64,000 nucleotides of DNA from Pseudomonas psychrophila. GTDB lineage: Bacteria; Pseudomonadota; Gammaproteobacteria; Pseudomonadales; Pseudomonadaceae. Of this stretch, positions 33,924 through 43,287 are shown in pieces. Made by a program: the position numbers and the translations under genes. Under the pieces are notes generated by a model. It made no database searches, was not told the DNA's origin, and was given only the letters and a program-made list of their open reading frames with translations. The first letter of the stretch is position 1. Every line of letters starts with the position of its first letter. Where the stretch lies: positions 1-64,000 of the forward strand of contig NZ_JYKZ01000005.1 in the NCBI RefSeq assembly GCF_001043005.1, written 5' to 3'.

Positions 33924-35747
33924 ATGACTGAAGTGTTTGACGCAAGTGCGTTCCTTTCGACCTGCAGCGGTCGTCCCGGCGTGTATCGCATGTTCGACAG
34001 CGAAGCACGCCTGCTTTACGTGGGCAAGGCCAAGCACCTGAAAAAGCGCTTGGCCAGCTACTTTCGCAAAACCGGTCTGGCGCCCAAAACGGCGGCCCTG
34101 GTTGGGCGTATCGCGCAAATTGAAACCACCATCACCGCCAACGAAACCGAAGCGTTACTGCTGGAACAGACGCTGATCAAGGAATGGCGCCCGCCGTACA
34201 ACATCCTGTTGCGCGACGACAAGTCTTATCCCTATGTATTTCTGTCGGATGGCGAATTCCCGCGCCTGAGTATTCATCGCGGTGCCAAGAAGCAAAAAGG
34301 CAAGTATTTCGGGCCTTACCCCAGTGCGGGCGCTATTCGCGAGAGCCTGAGCATCTTGCAAAAGACTTTTCTGGTGCGTCAGTGCGACGACAGCTACTTC
34401 AAAAACAGAACACGACCTTGCCTGCAGTATCAGATCAAGCGCTGCAAGGCCCCTTGTGTCGGGCTCGTTGACCCCCAGGAATATGCTGAGGATGTCCGCC
34501 ACTCGATCATGTTCCTGGAAGGGCGAAGCAGTGCGCTGACCGACGAACTCAACAGTGCAATGGAGCAGGCCGCCAGCACCCTTGATTTTGAGCGTGCAGC
34601 CGAGGTGCGTGATCAGATTTCGCTTTTGCGCAGGGTTCAGGATCAGCAAAGCATGGAAGGCGGGACCGGCGATGTGGATGTAATTGCCGCGTTTGTAAAC
34701 CCCGGCGGTGCCTGTGTGCATTTGATCAATGTGCGTGGCGGGCGGGTATTGGGCAGCAAGAACTTCTTTCCCCAGGTCGGTATCGAGGAGGAGGTGGCCG
34801 AAGTCATGGCGGCCTTTCTCGGTCAGTACTACATCAGCAGCCCTGAGCGCGACTTGCCGAGCGAACTGATCGTAAACGTGGAGCACGAGAGCTTCGGCGC
34901 AATCATTGACGCCATTGAAGAGCTGCGGGGCCGAGAGCTGGCCATCAGCTATAGGGTGCGTGGTACGCGGGCACGATGGCAGCAACTGGCGGTTACCAAT
35001 GCCGAGCAGGCGCTGGTCGCACGCCTGACAAACCGTCTGCATGTGGCAGCGCGTTTTGAGGCCCTGGCTCAAGTATTGAAGCTCGACGAGATTCCCCAGC
35101 GTCTGGAGTGCTATGACATCAGCCACTCGAGCGGTGAAGCCACCGTTGCATCCTGCGTGGTGTTTGGCCCCGAAGGTCCGATCAAGTCGGACTACCGGCG
35201 TTTCAACATTGAAGGCGTGACCCCGGGTGACGACTATGCCGCCATGCATCAGGCGCTGATGCGTCGTTTCAGCCGGCTTAAAGAGGGGGAAGGCAAGTTG
35301 CCCGACATCCTGCTGGTCGATGGTGGCAAGGGGCAGCTCTCGATGGCCCGTGATGTGCTTAATGAACTGGCCGTGCCGGACCTGATCCTGCTTGGCGTAG
35401 CCAAGGGTGCAACACGCAAGGCGGGCTTCGAAACGCTCTATCTGAATGACGCTGCCCATGAATTCACCTTGAAAGGCGATTCGCCGGCCTTGCATTTGAT
35501 CCAGCAAATCCGTGACGAAGCCCACCGTTTTGCCATAACCGGGCATCGGGCGCGACGGGGTAAAACCCGGCGAACCTCAACCCTGGAAGGCATTGCAGGG
35601 GTAGGGCCGACCCGCCGCCGAGATTTATTGAAACATTTTGGTGGCTTACAGGAGCTATCTCGTGCCAGCATCGAGGAGATCGCCAAAGCACCCGGGATCA
35701 GTAAAAAGCTCGCTGAGTTGATTTATGCAAACCTGCACAGCGAGTAG
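33924..35747 (+). CDS. uvrC: Excinuclease ABC subunit C
   Basis: A 607-residue nucleotide-excision-repair nuclease with all expected parts: GIY-YIG-like domain ([21 protein letters not shown], residues about 14-95), the Cys-rich patch ([15 protein letters not shown]), a UVR motif ([15 protein letters not shown], about 208-222), the RNase H-like 5' nuclease domain ([20 protein letters not shown]) and tandem helix-hairpin-helix motifs at the end ([21 protein letters not shown]). It makes both incisions with UvrB around a lesion. It is co-transcribed with gacA. Confidence 0.98.
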   Translation: MTEVFDASAFLSTCSGRPGVYRMFDSEARLLYVGKAKHLKKRLASYFRKTGLAPKTAALVGRIAQIETTITANETEALLLEQTLIKEWRPPYNILLRDDKSYPYVFLSDGEFPRLSIHRGAKKQKGKYFGPYPSAGAIRESLSILQKTFLVRQCDDSYFKNRTRPCLQYQIKRCKAPCVGLVDPQEYAEDVRHSIMFLEGRSSALTDELNSAMEQAASTLDFERAAEVRDQISLLRRVQDQQSMEGGTGDVDVIAAFVNPGGACVHLINVRGGRVLGSKNFFPQVGIEEEVAEVMAAFLGQYYISSPERDLPSELIVNVEHESFGAIIDAIEELRGRELAISYRVRGTRARWQQLAVTNAEQALVARLTNRLHVAARFEALAQVLKLDEIPQRLECYDISHSSGEATVASCVVFGPEGPIKSDYRRFNIEGVTPGDDYAAMHQALMRRFSRLKEGEGKLPDILLVDGGKGQLSMARDVLNELAVPDLILLGVAKGATRKAGFETLYLNDAAHEFTLKGDSPALHLIQQIRDEAHRFAITGHRARRGKTRRTSTLEGIAGVGPTRRRDLLKHFGGLQELSRASIEEIAKAPGISKKLAELIYANLHSE

Positions 35748-35779
35748 AATGCCCCCTCACCTCGTAGCCAGTTGTGCCG

Positions 35780-36337
35780 ATGAATATCCCTAATTTGATC
35801 ACCGTACTACGCGTTCTACTTATTCCTTTCTTCATTCTGTTGTTCTATGTGCCGTACAGCTGGAGTTATGTAGCCGCCAGCTCAGTCTTCGCGTTTGCGG
35901 CGGCGACGGATTGGCTCGACGGCTATTTGGCCCGTCGACTGGAGCAAAGCACGCCGTTTGGCGCCTTTCTGGATCCGGTGGCCGATAAGCTGATGGTCGC
36001 TGTGGCACTGGTACTGTTGGTGCAAGAGCACCATAACGTGTGGCTGACCCTGCCTGCGGCGGTGATTATTGGCCGTGAAATTGTCATTTCCGCCTTGCGC
36101 GAGTGGATGGCCGAGCTGGGAGCGCGCGCGCAGGTTGCCGTATCGAACATGGGCAAATGGAAAACTGCGGCGCAAATGCTGGCCCTGGTTATCTTGCTGG
36201 CCAATCCATCCGACTTCAGCTTCTGGGTGTTGGTGGGTTACGGGCTGTTGCTGGTGGCGGCCGGGTTGACCTTATGGTCGATGCTTCAGTATTTGCGCGC
36301 CGCATGGCCGCATCTGAAGACGACCTCGGTTAAATAA
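35780..36337 (+). CDS. pgsA: CDP-diacylglycerol-glycerol-3-phosphate 3-phosphatidyltransferase
   Basis: A 185-residue inner-membrane enzyme that makes phosphatidylglycerol phosphate from CDP-diacylglycerol. The CDP-alcohol phosphotransferase signature is complete (residues about 37-62): [10 protein letters not shown], then G in [13 protein letters not shown]. Four or so hydrophobic segments are visible ([48 protein letters not shown]). ATG 35780 is preferred over an in-frame GTG two codons earlier. It lies 32 bp after uvrC and upstream of tRNA-Gly, the canonical Pseudomonas order. Confidence 0.97.
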   Translation: MNIPNLITVLRVLLIPFFILLFYVPYSWSYVAASSVFAFAAATDWLDGYLARRLEQSTPFGAFLDPVADKLMVAVALVLLVQEHHNVWLTLPAAVIIGREIVISALREWMAELGARAQVAVSNMGKWKTAAQMLALVILLANPSDFSFWVLVGYGLLLVAAGLTLWSMLQYLRAAWPHLKTTSVK

Positions 36338-36360
36338 ATAAAACTTTTTGAATCAATGGG

Positions 36361-36388
36361 TTGACGCATTCTTTTATTGCTATAGAAT
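36361..36388 (+). promoter_or_regulatory. Sigma-70-type promoter of tRNA-Gly
   Basis: TTGACG at 36361, a 16-bp spacer, and TAGAAT at 36383, about 16 bp before the mature tRNA. GC-rich discriminator-like bases follow (GCCCAGC). Confidence 0.75.
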
Positions 36389-36403
36389 GCCCAGCACCAA
36401 GAC

Positions 36404-36479
<76 letters not shown>

Positions 36480-36522
36480 AACATGGCTTTACGAATTCAT
36501 TGCAGTTCGATAGAGCAGAACA

Positions 36523-36546
36523 AAGGACCTTCGGGTCCTTTTTTCG
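36523..36546 (+). terminator. Rho-independent terminator after tRNA-Gly
   Basis: AAGGACC, loop TTCG, GGTCCTT followed by TTTTTT. The UUCG tetraloop and T-run make it a strong terminator for the pgsA/tRNA unit. Confidence 0.93.
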
Positions 36547-36793
36547 TTTCTGGCTTTTCATCAGCGAGCTTGTCCAGGCGCCCAACAATGATTTCTTTGC
36601 GGCATCTCTCTCAAGTCACCACGCAGGATGCTCCGGCTTTTCAGCGGTTTGAAGGCGAGGGTGTCTAGGTATTGCCAAATGCGCAACGCCAGACCCGCAA
36701 GTCGTCCAGTGACGAGACTTTCAGTATCTGGCGCTGCCTGTGGGGCGGGAGTTGCAGAGTCTTCAGCTGAAGATAAACAGTCTGGGTAGCCGA
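36547..36793. other. Intergenic region without a supported gene
   Basis: Short frames are present but lack start signals. I see no repeat, integrase remnant or RNA structure that I can name here. Confidence 0.5.
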
Positions 36794-38209
36794 TCAGACA
36801 CTGGCGACTAGTGCGCCCTCGTTCATCCTGCGTTTGTAGGCACTGTCACGATTCGCCAGCCAGAAATACAACGGCGAAGTCACCACCAGCCCGACGATCC
36901 AGGACAAGTCCGCTCCGTTGATGTGTTCTGAAATCGGACCCACATACAGCGGCGTGTTCATGAACGGAATCTGCACCACAATACCGACCGCATATGCCAG
37001 CAATGCCTGGGGGTTGTAGCGCCCGTAAATCCCGCCATCCACGCGAAAGATCGACGCAATGTCGTACTTGCCCTTATGGATCGCGTAGAAGTCGATCAGG
37101 TTGATCGCTGTCCACGGCACCAATACCACCAGCAACACCAGCACCATATCGACGAAGTGCCCGATAAAGTCCTTGGAGGCGAACACGGCTGCAGTTGCAC
37201 ACGTGGCCAGTACGATGATGGAGATCACCGCACGACTTTTGGCCGTTGGAATCCAGCGATACGCAAAGGTCTGCACCAGGGTGATGATCGACAGTACCGC
37301 GCCGTACAGGTTGAGAGCGTTGTGGCTGATCACGCTGAGCAGAAAGAGCACCAGCATCAGGGGGCCGATGGAGCCCGTGGCGAGTTTTACCGCTTCCATG
37401 GTGTCCATCCCTACCGGGGTGGCGAGGACGGCAACGGCGCCAAAGATGAAGGACAGACTGGAGCCCAGGACCGAACCCAGGTAGGTGGTCCAGAATGTGG
37501 ACGCAACGGGGACGTCAGCCGGCAGGTAGCGGGAGTAGTCAGACACGTAGGGGGCAAAGGCGATCTGCCACAGGGCAGCCAGGGAAATGGTCGCCAGCAC
37601 GCCTGCAATGTTGAACCCGCCGCGGGTCAGAAAGTCGGTGGTCTGTATGTGGGTGAAGATGTAGCCGAAACCGAGCACGATCCCGGCGCCCAGCACCCAG
37701 GTGCCAATGCGGTTGAGCACGTGGATAAAGCGGTAGCCGATGATGCCGATAATCCCGGAACCGATGGCGCCGATCACGATGCCGACCGGCACGGGCACCG
37801 AATCGACCACGCCGTGCAGGGATTTGCCCGCCAGCACGATGTTGGAAGCAAAGAAACCGATGTACATGACACCCGCGATCACCACCACCAGCAACGCACC
37901 GAGGGAGCCGAACTGGGCACGGCTCTGGATCATTTGCGGAATGCCCATCTGCGGGCCCTGGGCCGAGTGCAGCGCCATCAGCACGCCGCCGACCAGGTGA
38001 CCGATGAGGATGGCGACGATGCCCCACATCAGATTAAGGTTGAACAGTTGCACACCCAGTGCTCCGGTGACGATCGGCAGCGGCGCGATGTTGCCGCCGA
38101 ACCACAGGGTGAACAGGTCTCTTACCTTTCCATGGCGATCTTCGGGGGGCACGTATCCAATCGTGTGTTTCTCGATGAGCGGGGCGTTGGCTGTTGCAGT
38201 GGTGACCAT
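36794..38209 (-). CDS. NCS1-family (cytosine/purine/allantoin-type) permease
   Basis: A 471-residue polytopic protein with about 12 hydrophobic segments. The N-terminal FTLWFGGNIAPLPIVTGALGVQLFNLN and later SHNALNLYGAVLS are typical of nucleobase:cation symporter-1 proteins (CodB/PurP-related). It would import a nitrogenous compound with H+ or Na+. I chose ATG 38209 (MVTTATANAP), with TTGGAG seven bases upstream, instead of the longer frame from 38290. It is divergent from the LysR gene at 38459, which likely controls it. The substrate is not readable; by context it could feed the M20/DUF1028/RidA/monooxygenase genes. Confidence 0.86.
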   Translation of the reverse strand: MVTTATANAPLIEKHTIGYVPPEDRHGKVRDLFTLWFGGNIAPLPIVTGALGVQLFNLNLMWGIVAILIGHLVGGVLMALHSAQGPQMGIPQMIQSRAQFGSLGALLVVVIAGVMYIGFFASNIVLAGKSLHGVVDSVPVPVGIVIGAIGSGIIGIIGYRFIHVLNRIGTWVLGAGIVLGFGYIFTHIQTTDFLTRGGFNIAGVLATISLAALWQIAFAPYVSDYSRYLPADVPVASTFWTTYLGSVLGSSLSFIFGAVAVLATPVGMDTMEAVKLATGSIGPLMLVLFLLSVISHNALNLYGAVLSIITLVQTFAYRWIPTAKSRAVISIIVLATCATAAVFASKDFIGHFVDMVLVLLVVLVPWTAINLIDFYAIHKGKYDIASIFRVDGGIYGRYNPQALLAYAVGIVVQIPFMNTPLYVGPISEHINGADLSWIVGLVVTSPLYFWLANRDSAYKRRMNEGALVASV

Positions 38210-38458
38210 GACGAACTCCAAGGCAGGTGAGTACGTGGACGTACTTCGCAGTGCGCCGCCAAGGCGGCGCTTTGTTGTTGGAGTGATCATCTGTAATGGG
38301 GGCAGGGAGGTAAATTAGTAAGTTTGTTGCTATAGACATTAAAAAAAGTATCTCCCGGGCTTTTTTGCTCCGGTATGTTGCATGCTCCGTGAACGCTGAA
38401 TAAAACAGCTTTTTCTTGCACTGGTTTGGGGCGAAATCCCACGTTTCCCGAGGTTCCG

Positions 38459-39370
38459 ATGGCTGCCTACAACCTGCGCCAACTCAGATATTTTGTGACC
38501 ACGGCCGACTGCGGCAGCGTCGCCGAAGCGTCGCGCAAGCTTTACATCGCACAACCGTCCGTCTCGACCGCGATCAAGCAACTGGAGGACAGCTTTGGTG
38601 TGCAGCTGTTTATCCGTCATCACGCCCAGGGCGTGTCACTCACACCCAGTGGCGCACGGTTTTACCGCAAGGCGCTGGAGTTGTTGCGAGTGGCCCATGA
38701 GTTCGAACAAAACGCCCTGGCCGACAATGACGTGGTAGCGGGGCAGATCGATATCGGCTGCTTTGAAACCGTTGCACCGCTGTACTTGCCGCGCTTGATC
38801 GCCGGCTTCAAGGCGCGTTGGCCCGGGGTGGAGATCCGCATTCGCGACGGTGAGCAGCAGGAGCTGGTACAGGCGCTCACCGCAGGCACTATTGATGTGG
38901 CGATGCTGTTTGAACACGACCTGGGAACCGCCATCGAGACTGCGCCACTGATGCCGCCGCAGCAGCCATACGCCCTGTTACCGGCCGATCACCGCTTTGC
39001 ACAGCAAGCCAGAGTGTCCCTGGCGGATCTGGTCCTGGAGCCGATGATTCTGCTGGATGTGCTGCCCAGCCGGACCTATTTCGTGAGCATATTCGAAGAG
39101 CGCGGGTTGACGCCGAATATCGTGTTCAGTTCGCCGTCGATCGAGATGGTTCGGGGGATGGTGGGCAGGGGGTTCGGCTTTTCGATACTGGTGACCAAAC
39201 CGTTCACCGAGTACACCTATGACGGCCAGAAAGTCGTGTGTGTGCCGCTGGCTGAAACGGTCACCGGTTCAGGCTTGTCGGCTGTGTGGCTGCGTCGCGC
39301 ACCATTGACCAAACCGGTGCAGCTGTTTGTCGACTACTGCCGTGAAGAACTGGCGCAGTTACTTGGCTAG
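38459..39370 (+). CDS. LysR-family transcriptional regulator
   Basis: A 303-residue LTTR with an N-terminal winged HTH (LRQLRYFVTTADCGSVAEASRKLYIAQPSVSTAIKQLEDSFGVQLFIR) and an effector-binding domain from residue about 92 (GQIDIGCFETVAPLYLP). ATG 38459 follows GAGG. It is divergent from the NCS1 permease and convergent with the ArgE-like gene, so it most likely controls the permease and perhaps the degradative genes that follow. The domain sequence resembles LysR proteins that govern amino-acid or nucleobase-like catabolism, but I cannot assign a ligand. Confidence 0.9.
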   Translation: MAAYNLRQLRYFVTTADCGSVAEASRKLYIAQPSVSTAIKQLEDSFGVQLFIRHHAQGVSLTPSGARFYRKALELLRVAHEFEQNALADNDVVAGQIDIGCFETVAPLYLPRLIAGFKARWPGVEIRIRDGEQQELVQALTAGTIDVAMLFEHDLGTAIETAPLMPPQQPYALLPADHRFAQQARVSLADLVLEPMILLDVLPSRTYFVSIFEERGLTPNIVFSSPSIEMVRGMVGRGFGFSILVTKPFTEYTYDGQKVVCVPLAETVTGSGLSAVWLRRAPLTKPVQLFVDYCREELAQLLG

Positions 39371-39372
39371 AA

Positions 39373-39404
39373 CTGTGGGAGCCGGGCTTGACCGGCTCCC
39401 ACAG
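39373..39404. terminator. Hairpin between LysR gene and argE-like gene
   Basis: CTGTGGGAGCCGG, loop GCTTGA, then the exact reverse complement: 13-bp arms, no T-run. It looks REP-derived (GTGGGAG core) and lies between two convergent genes, where it can limit read-through. Confidence 0.7.
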
Positions 39405-39426
39405 CTGATGGGTATCGTTTGGGGTA

Positions 39427-40572
39427 TCAGGTGCGGATCGAGTGCAGCATCCGCAGCAGCATGGCATCACATCCCGCCAACTGAGCCACACTCACAAACT
39501 CATCCGGCTTGTGCCCCTGGTCCATGCTGCCGGGCCCGCAGACCACCGTGGGAATGCCCACGGCATCGAACAGCCCCCCTTCGGTGCCAAACGCGACGGT
39601 GCCGAATTCCCGCGAGCCGCTGAACGCTGCAACCAACTCAGCCGCCTGGCTGCGCTCATCAGTCACCAGGCCCGGGTACGCAGACAACTCGGTAAAGCGG
39701 ATCGCACTCTGCGCGCTGACGGCCTGCATGCGTGGCAACACCTGTTGCTCGGCGTACGCCTTCAACTGCGACGCCACCTCACTCGGGTCCAGGGACGGCA
39801 ATGCGCGAATCTCAAAATCAAACCGGCAATCGGCAGGCACGATGTTCAGCGCTTTGCCCCCGGTAATCACCCCGGTTTGCACGGTGCTGAACGGCGGATC
39901 AAATCGGGGGTCCTGTGTCTGCTGTAATTGGTGTCCTATACGCCCCAACTCGCCAATCAACGCGGCGGCATGCTCGATGGCATTCACCCCATAGGGCGCA
40001 TAGGCAGAATGACACGCCTCGCCCTGCACATCACAGCGCATGGCGAGCTTGCCTTTATGGCCGAGCACCGGCTTTAGCTGCGTCGGTTCGCCGATAATGC
40101 ACAACATCGGCTTCACAGGCCGCAACTCCAGTACCTTGAGCAATGAGCGCACGCCCAGGCAACCGACTTCTTCGTCATACGACAGGGCGATATGCACCGG
40201 TATGCGCAACGGCGCCTGAATCAGCGCCGGGACCAACGCCAGCACACAAGCGATGTAACCCTTCATATCCGCCGTGCCCCGGCCAAACAGCTTGCCGTCG
40301 CGCTCAGTCAGCTCAAACGGCGGCGTTGTCCATGGCTGTCCATCAACCGGCACCACGTCGGTGTGTCCCGACAGCACAATACCCGCCAGTCCTTGCGGGC
40401 CAATACTGGCGAACAGGTTGGCCTTGCTGCGTTCTTCGTTGTAGACCAACTCACTGGCCACACCGAACCCGGCCAGGTAATCGCGCACAAAGTCGATCAG
40501 TTGCAGGTTGGACTCGCGGCTGGTGGTGTCAAACCCCACCAGCTTGTGCAGCAGATCGCGGCTGCTACTCAT
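39427..40572 (-). CDS. M20-family deacylase, acetylornithine deacetylase (ArgE)-like
   Basis: A 381-residue M20A metallohydrolase. Zinc ligands and catalytic residues are visible: LSGHTDVVPVDGQPW (His, Asp), GRGTADMKGY (bridging Asp), YDEEVGCLG (catalytic Glu plus ligand Glu) and the C-terminal GPGSMDQGHKPDEFV (His). It hydrolyses an N-acyl amino acid; ArgE acts on N-acetylornithine. Since this copy sits in a catabolic locus and overlaps the DUF1028 gene by 4 bp, it may deacylate a different N-acyl substrate rather than serve arginine synthesis. ATG 40572 is reached from within the preceding gene. Confidence 0.87.
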   Translation of the reverse strand: MSSSRDLLHKLVGFDTTSRESNLQLIDFVRDYLAGFGVASELVYNEERSKANLFASIGPQGLAGIVLSGHTDVVPVDGQPWTTPPFELTERDGKLFGRGTADMKGYIACVLALVPALIQAPLRIPVHIALSYDEEVGCLGVRSLLKVLELRPVKPMLCIIGEPTQLKPVLGHKGKLAMRCDVQGEACHSAYAPYGVNAIEHAAALIGELGRIGHQLQQTQDPRFDPPFSTVQTGVITGGKALNIVPADCRFDFEIRALPSLDPSEVASQLKAYAEQQVLPRMQAVSAQSAIRFTELSAYPGLVTDERSQAAELVAAFSGSREFGTVAFGTEGGLFDAVGIPTVVCGPGSMDQGHKPDEFVSVAQLAGCDAMLLRMLHSIRT

Positions 40573-41246
40573 CGATCATCTCCGGCCACGCCGTAGCCGG
40601 GGGAACGGTCGGGAGCGATGGCGCGGTCGATGTAGTCCTGCACTTGCGGGCGATAAGCGTCCCAGAGTTTCTGCAGTTCGGTGATCGGGCGCTCATCGGC
40701 CCAGTCCACCCGCAGGTTGATGATCGGCCAGGTCAGTTCGCCCACCACCACCAGCGCTGCTGAATGCACCGGGCCGGCCTCGCCGCCGGCGTCGATGGCA
40801 GCATGCATTGCAGCCAGCAGCCGATCCGCCAGTTGGCCTTCGCCTTGCTCGAACGCCAGGACCATCGCCTCGATCACTGCACGGTCGGCCAGCATGTTGC
40901 CCGCCGCGACGCATTGTTCGCCCGCCACCCCATTGTGAGTACCCAGGGTCTCGCTGCCGCTGAAATGCACGGTGCGGCCCAGGTGATCAATCGCCGTCAG
41001 TTGCCGGTATTGGCTGTAGCCATTGCTCGTAAGCGCCTTGTCCAGCGCTGCGGCCGGGGCGAGGCCCCGTTCCAGCAAGTCCAGCACGTCCGGGCCCAGG
41101 GCCGGCAGGGTGATGTTCTGGGTTGAAACCGCGCCGACACCGGGGCGCAACCATGGGCAACGGGCACCCACGGCAATACTCGATGAGCTGATGGCGATGC
41201 CCAACTGGCCGGTGTCCGCGCAACGGCCAACGATTGAAAACGTCAT
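40569..41246 (-). CDS. DUF1028 family protein (putative Ntn-hydrolase-like)
   Basis: A 225-residue DUF1028 protein. The family start MTFSIVGRCADTGQLGIAISSSSIAVGARCP and the segment GVGAVSTQNITLPALGPDVLDLLERGLAP are unmistakable. The fold is reported as Ntn-hydrolase-like; function is unknown, but genes are often next to peptidase or amidohydrolase genes. I chose ATG 41246 with AGGAGG six bases upstream, not the 341-residue frame extending back to 41594. It overlaps the ArgE-like gene by 4 bp and follows RidA by 11 bp, so the three are one operon. Confidence 0.88.
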   Translation of the reverse strand: MTFSIVGRCADTGQLGIAISSSSIAVGARCPWLRPGVGAVSTQNITLPALGPDVLDLLERGLAPAAALDKALTSNGYSQYRQLTAIDHLGRTVHFSGSETLGTHNGVAGEQCVAAGNMLADRAVIEAMVLAFEQGEGQLADRLLAAMHAAIDAGGEAGPVHSAALVVVGELTWPIINLRVDWADERPITELQKLWDAYRPQVQDYIDRAIAPDRSPGYGVAGDDR

Positions 41247-41257
41247 GGGTAGCCTCC

Positions 41258-41668
41258 TTACTCCGGGATAACCGCGATCACATCGATTTCCATCAGCCAC
41301 TGGGGCTGCCCGAGGGCCGACACCACCAGTCCGGTGGAGATCGGGAACACGCCCTTGAGCCATTTGCCGACTTCCTGGTAAACCGGCTCGCGGTAGCGCG
41401 GGTCGATCAGGTAGGTGGTGGTCTTGACGATATGGCTCAGGTCGCTGCCCGCTTCTTCGAGTAGTTGCTTGACGTTGCGCATGGCTTGCTCGGTCTGGGC
41501 CCTTGGGTCGCCTAGGCCAACGAGCTTGCCTTCGAAATCGGTACCCACCTGACCGCGCACATACACGGTGTTGCCGGCGCGCACAGCCTGGCACAGGTCG
41601 TTGTCCAGGGTTTGGTTAGGGTAGGTTTCCTTGGTGTTGAACATGCGGATGCGAGTGTGAGTAGGCAT
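41258..41668 (-). CDS. RidA-family protein (YjgF/YER057c/UK114)
   Basis: A 136-residue RidA-superfamily protein with GNTVYVRGQVGTDFEGKLVG, the QTEQAMRNVKQLLEEAGSDLSHIVKTTTYL helix-strand unit and a C-terminal PQWLMEIDVIAVIPE. The RidA Arg that binds the carboxylate is expected near the C-terminus; the segment here differs (YREPVYQEV for the usual RaAVxv), so it may belong to an Rid subgroup other than archetypal RidA. These trimers hydrolyse reactive enamine/imine intermediates. Placed between a flavin monooxygenase and amide hydrolases, it may clear an imine made by the pathway. ATG 41668 has GGAG eight bases upstream. Confidence 0.87.
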   Translation of the reverse strand: MPTHTRIRMFNTKETYPNQTLDNDLCQAVRAGNTVYVRGQVGTDFEGKLVGLGDPRAQTEQAMRNVKQLLEEAGSDLSHIVKTTTYLIDPRYREPVYQEVGKWLKGVFPISTGLVVSALGQPQWLMEIDVIAVIPE

Positions 41669-41692
41669 CAAATAAACTCCGAAAAAAAGTGA

Positions 41693-42982
41693 TCAGGCGC
41701 TGACAGTCGGTTGGCGAGCCACGGCAGGGGCTTGGCGGTAGTCGAGGTATTTACGCTGGGTGGCGATGTGGTCGGCCACGTGCTTGGCGTCGTGCCAGAC
41801 GCCCCAGATAAACGAAGAACCTCGACGCGACTGCCACGGCAAGCCAAGGAAGTAGATCCCGGACTCGCTCGATACGCCGCGCTGGTGCTGGGGCTTGCCG
41901 GTGGCGTCGAACGCATCGACCTTCAACCAGCTGTAGTCCACGGCAAACCCGGTGGCCCAGATGATCGACGTGATACCCGCCTTGGCGAGGTCCAGTTCCA
42001 GGATCGGGTTCTTGATGCACGGCGCATCAGCAAACACGCGACGGGCTTGCGGTTCCGCAGGCAAGTCCAGGCCGTTGCGCTCTACATAGGCATCGGCGGC
42101 ATCCAGCAGGGCCAGGTAGTTCTCATCACCGCGGGCCAGGTTTTCCAGCAGGTTGGGCTGAAAACGGGCGACGCTGCCCTTGAACGATTGGGTCAGGCCA
42201 ACCAGCGTCATGCCTTGCTGAGCCAACTCGCGAAAATCGATGGTTTTACCGCCCTGGGCGCCGCTTACCGCAATGGTCACGTGCTCGCGGCCAGGTTTCA
42301 TCGCCGCCTGATCCCACTCGCCCAGCACACCCAGCCACCAGCAGAAATCGCGGTTGCGATAGGCGCGGGGCGGGCGGTCGTGGGCACCGACGGACAGGTA
42401 CACCTGGCGACCGGAGCGTTGCAATTCATCGGCGATCTGCACGCCCGAAGAACCCGCGCCCACCACCAGAACGGCGCCAGCCGGCAGCTGCGAAGGGTTG
42501 CGATAGTCGGCGGAGTGGATCTGATGCAACGCGGTGTCTTGAGGTGCAATCGCCGGAATCACCGGTTTCTGGAAAGGCCCGGTCGCCGCCACCACGCGGT
42601 TGGCTTCGATCACGCCTTCGCTGGTGTGCACGGTAAAGCCCGGGCGTCCGATATTGCGGGTTACAGACAGGACGTCCACGCCGGTGCGGATCGGCGCATT
42701 GAACTTGCGTGCATAGGCTTCAAAGTAATCCGCCACTCGCTCTTTTGGCGCAAAGCCATCGTCGGCGACGTCATCGAATGCCAAGCCCGGAAACCGGTCA
42801 TGCCAGGCAGGCCCGTTGGCCACCAGCGAATCCCAGCGCCCGGTGCGCCAGCGCTCGGCGATACGACTGCGTTCCAGTACCAAGTGCGGCACGCCTTGCT
42901 TGCTCAGGTGCTCACTCATGGCCACGCCAGCTTGACCGGCCCCCACCACCAGGGTGTCTATTTTTGTTATCGCTACCGTCAT
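41693..42982 (-). CDS. Flavin-containing monooxygenase-like NAD(P)-binding protein
   Basis: A 429-residue class-B-type flavoprotein. FAD site: VVGAGQAGVAMSEHL (GxGxxG, residues about 12-18). Second Rossmann motif for NADPH: VVGAGSSGVQIADEL. Other family segments are RWDSLVANGPAWHDRFPG and IIWATGFAVDYSWL (ATG-containing motif). The FMO fingerprint FxGxxxHxxxY/F is only partly matched (ATGPFQKPVIP). It would oxygenate a soft nucleophile (N or S) or a ketone. ATG 42982 has AAGGA upstream. It is the first gene of the minus-strand operon FMO-RidA-DUF1028-M20. The substrate is unknown. Confidence 0.85.
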   Translation of the reverse strand: MTVAITKIDTLVVGAGQAGVAMSEHLSKQGVPHLVLERSRIAERWRTGRWDSLVANGPAWHDRFPGLAFDDVADDGFAPKERVADYFEAYARKFNAPIRTGVDVLSVTRNIGRPGFTVHTSEGVIEANRVVAATGPFQKPVIPAIAPQDTALHQIHSADYRNPSQLPAGAVLVVGAGSSGVQIADELQRSGRQVYLSVGAHDRPPRAYRNRDFCWWLGVLGEWDQAAMKPGREHVTIAVSGAQGGKTIDFRELAQQGMTLVGLTQSFKGSVARFQPNLLENLARGDENYLALLDAADAYVERNGLDLPAEPQARRVFADAPCIKNPILELDLAKAGITSIIWATGFAVDYSWLKVDAFDATGKPQHQRGVSSESGIYFLGLPWQSRRGSSFIWGVWHDAKHVADHIATQRKYLDYRQAPAVARQPTVSA

Positions 42983-43287
42983 GTCTCTGTCCTTGCTTAA
43001 TGCAGTTGGATTCAGTTCGTGCATGACTTCAAGGCTAGGAGGAGGGCAGTTTTAAATAAAATATTAAAAAGCTGGGGAGTGAACATAAAAATCGGATGCA
43101 GAGGTTCGCACCTCGATCTACCGATCGGGCCCCCTTCATGAAAGAGTGACGCGCCGTGGGCGCGTCGGTTGGTCGCCTCACCCTAACGGGTGATTTCGGT
43201 GATTTTGCGTGTGTGGGACTATCACTCCACTCCTTGGCGCCACTGACGTGGTGTCCCACTCAACCGTTCTTTCGGCGAGTCTTTGAA
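42983..43287. other. Divergent intergenic region (FMO operon / LuxR gene)
   Basis: About 300 bp shared by the minus-strand FMO operon and the plus-strand LuxR gene. It holds small inverted repeats such as TCACCC-TAAC-GGGTGA near 43178 and GCGCC..GGGCGCG near 43151, which could be operators. No gene is supported; the LuxR gene could start earlier inside it. Confidence 0.45.

Noticed and set aside
37076..38230. A 384-residue plus-strand frame opposite the NCS1 permease
   Set aside because: Composition is dominated by His, Asp, Gln and Arg, the mirror of a membrane protein gene; the opposite strand encodes a clear permease.
41711..43000. A 429-residue plus-strand frame opposite the flavin monooxygenase
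   Set aside because: The minus strand has two intact nucleotide-binding motifs; this frame has no recognisable domain.
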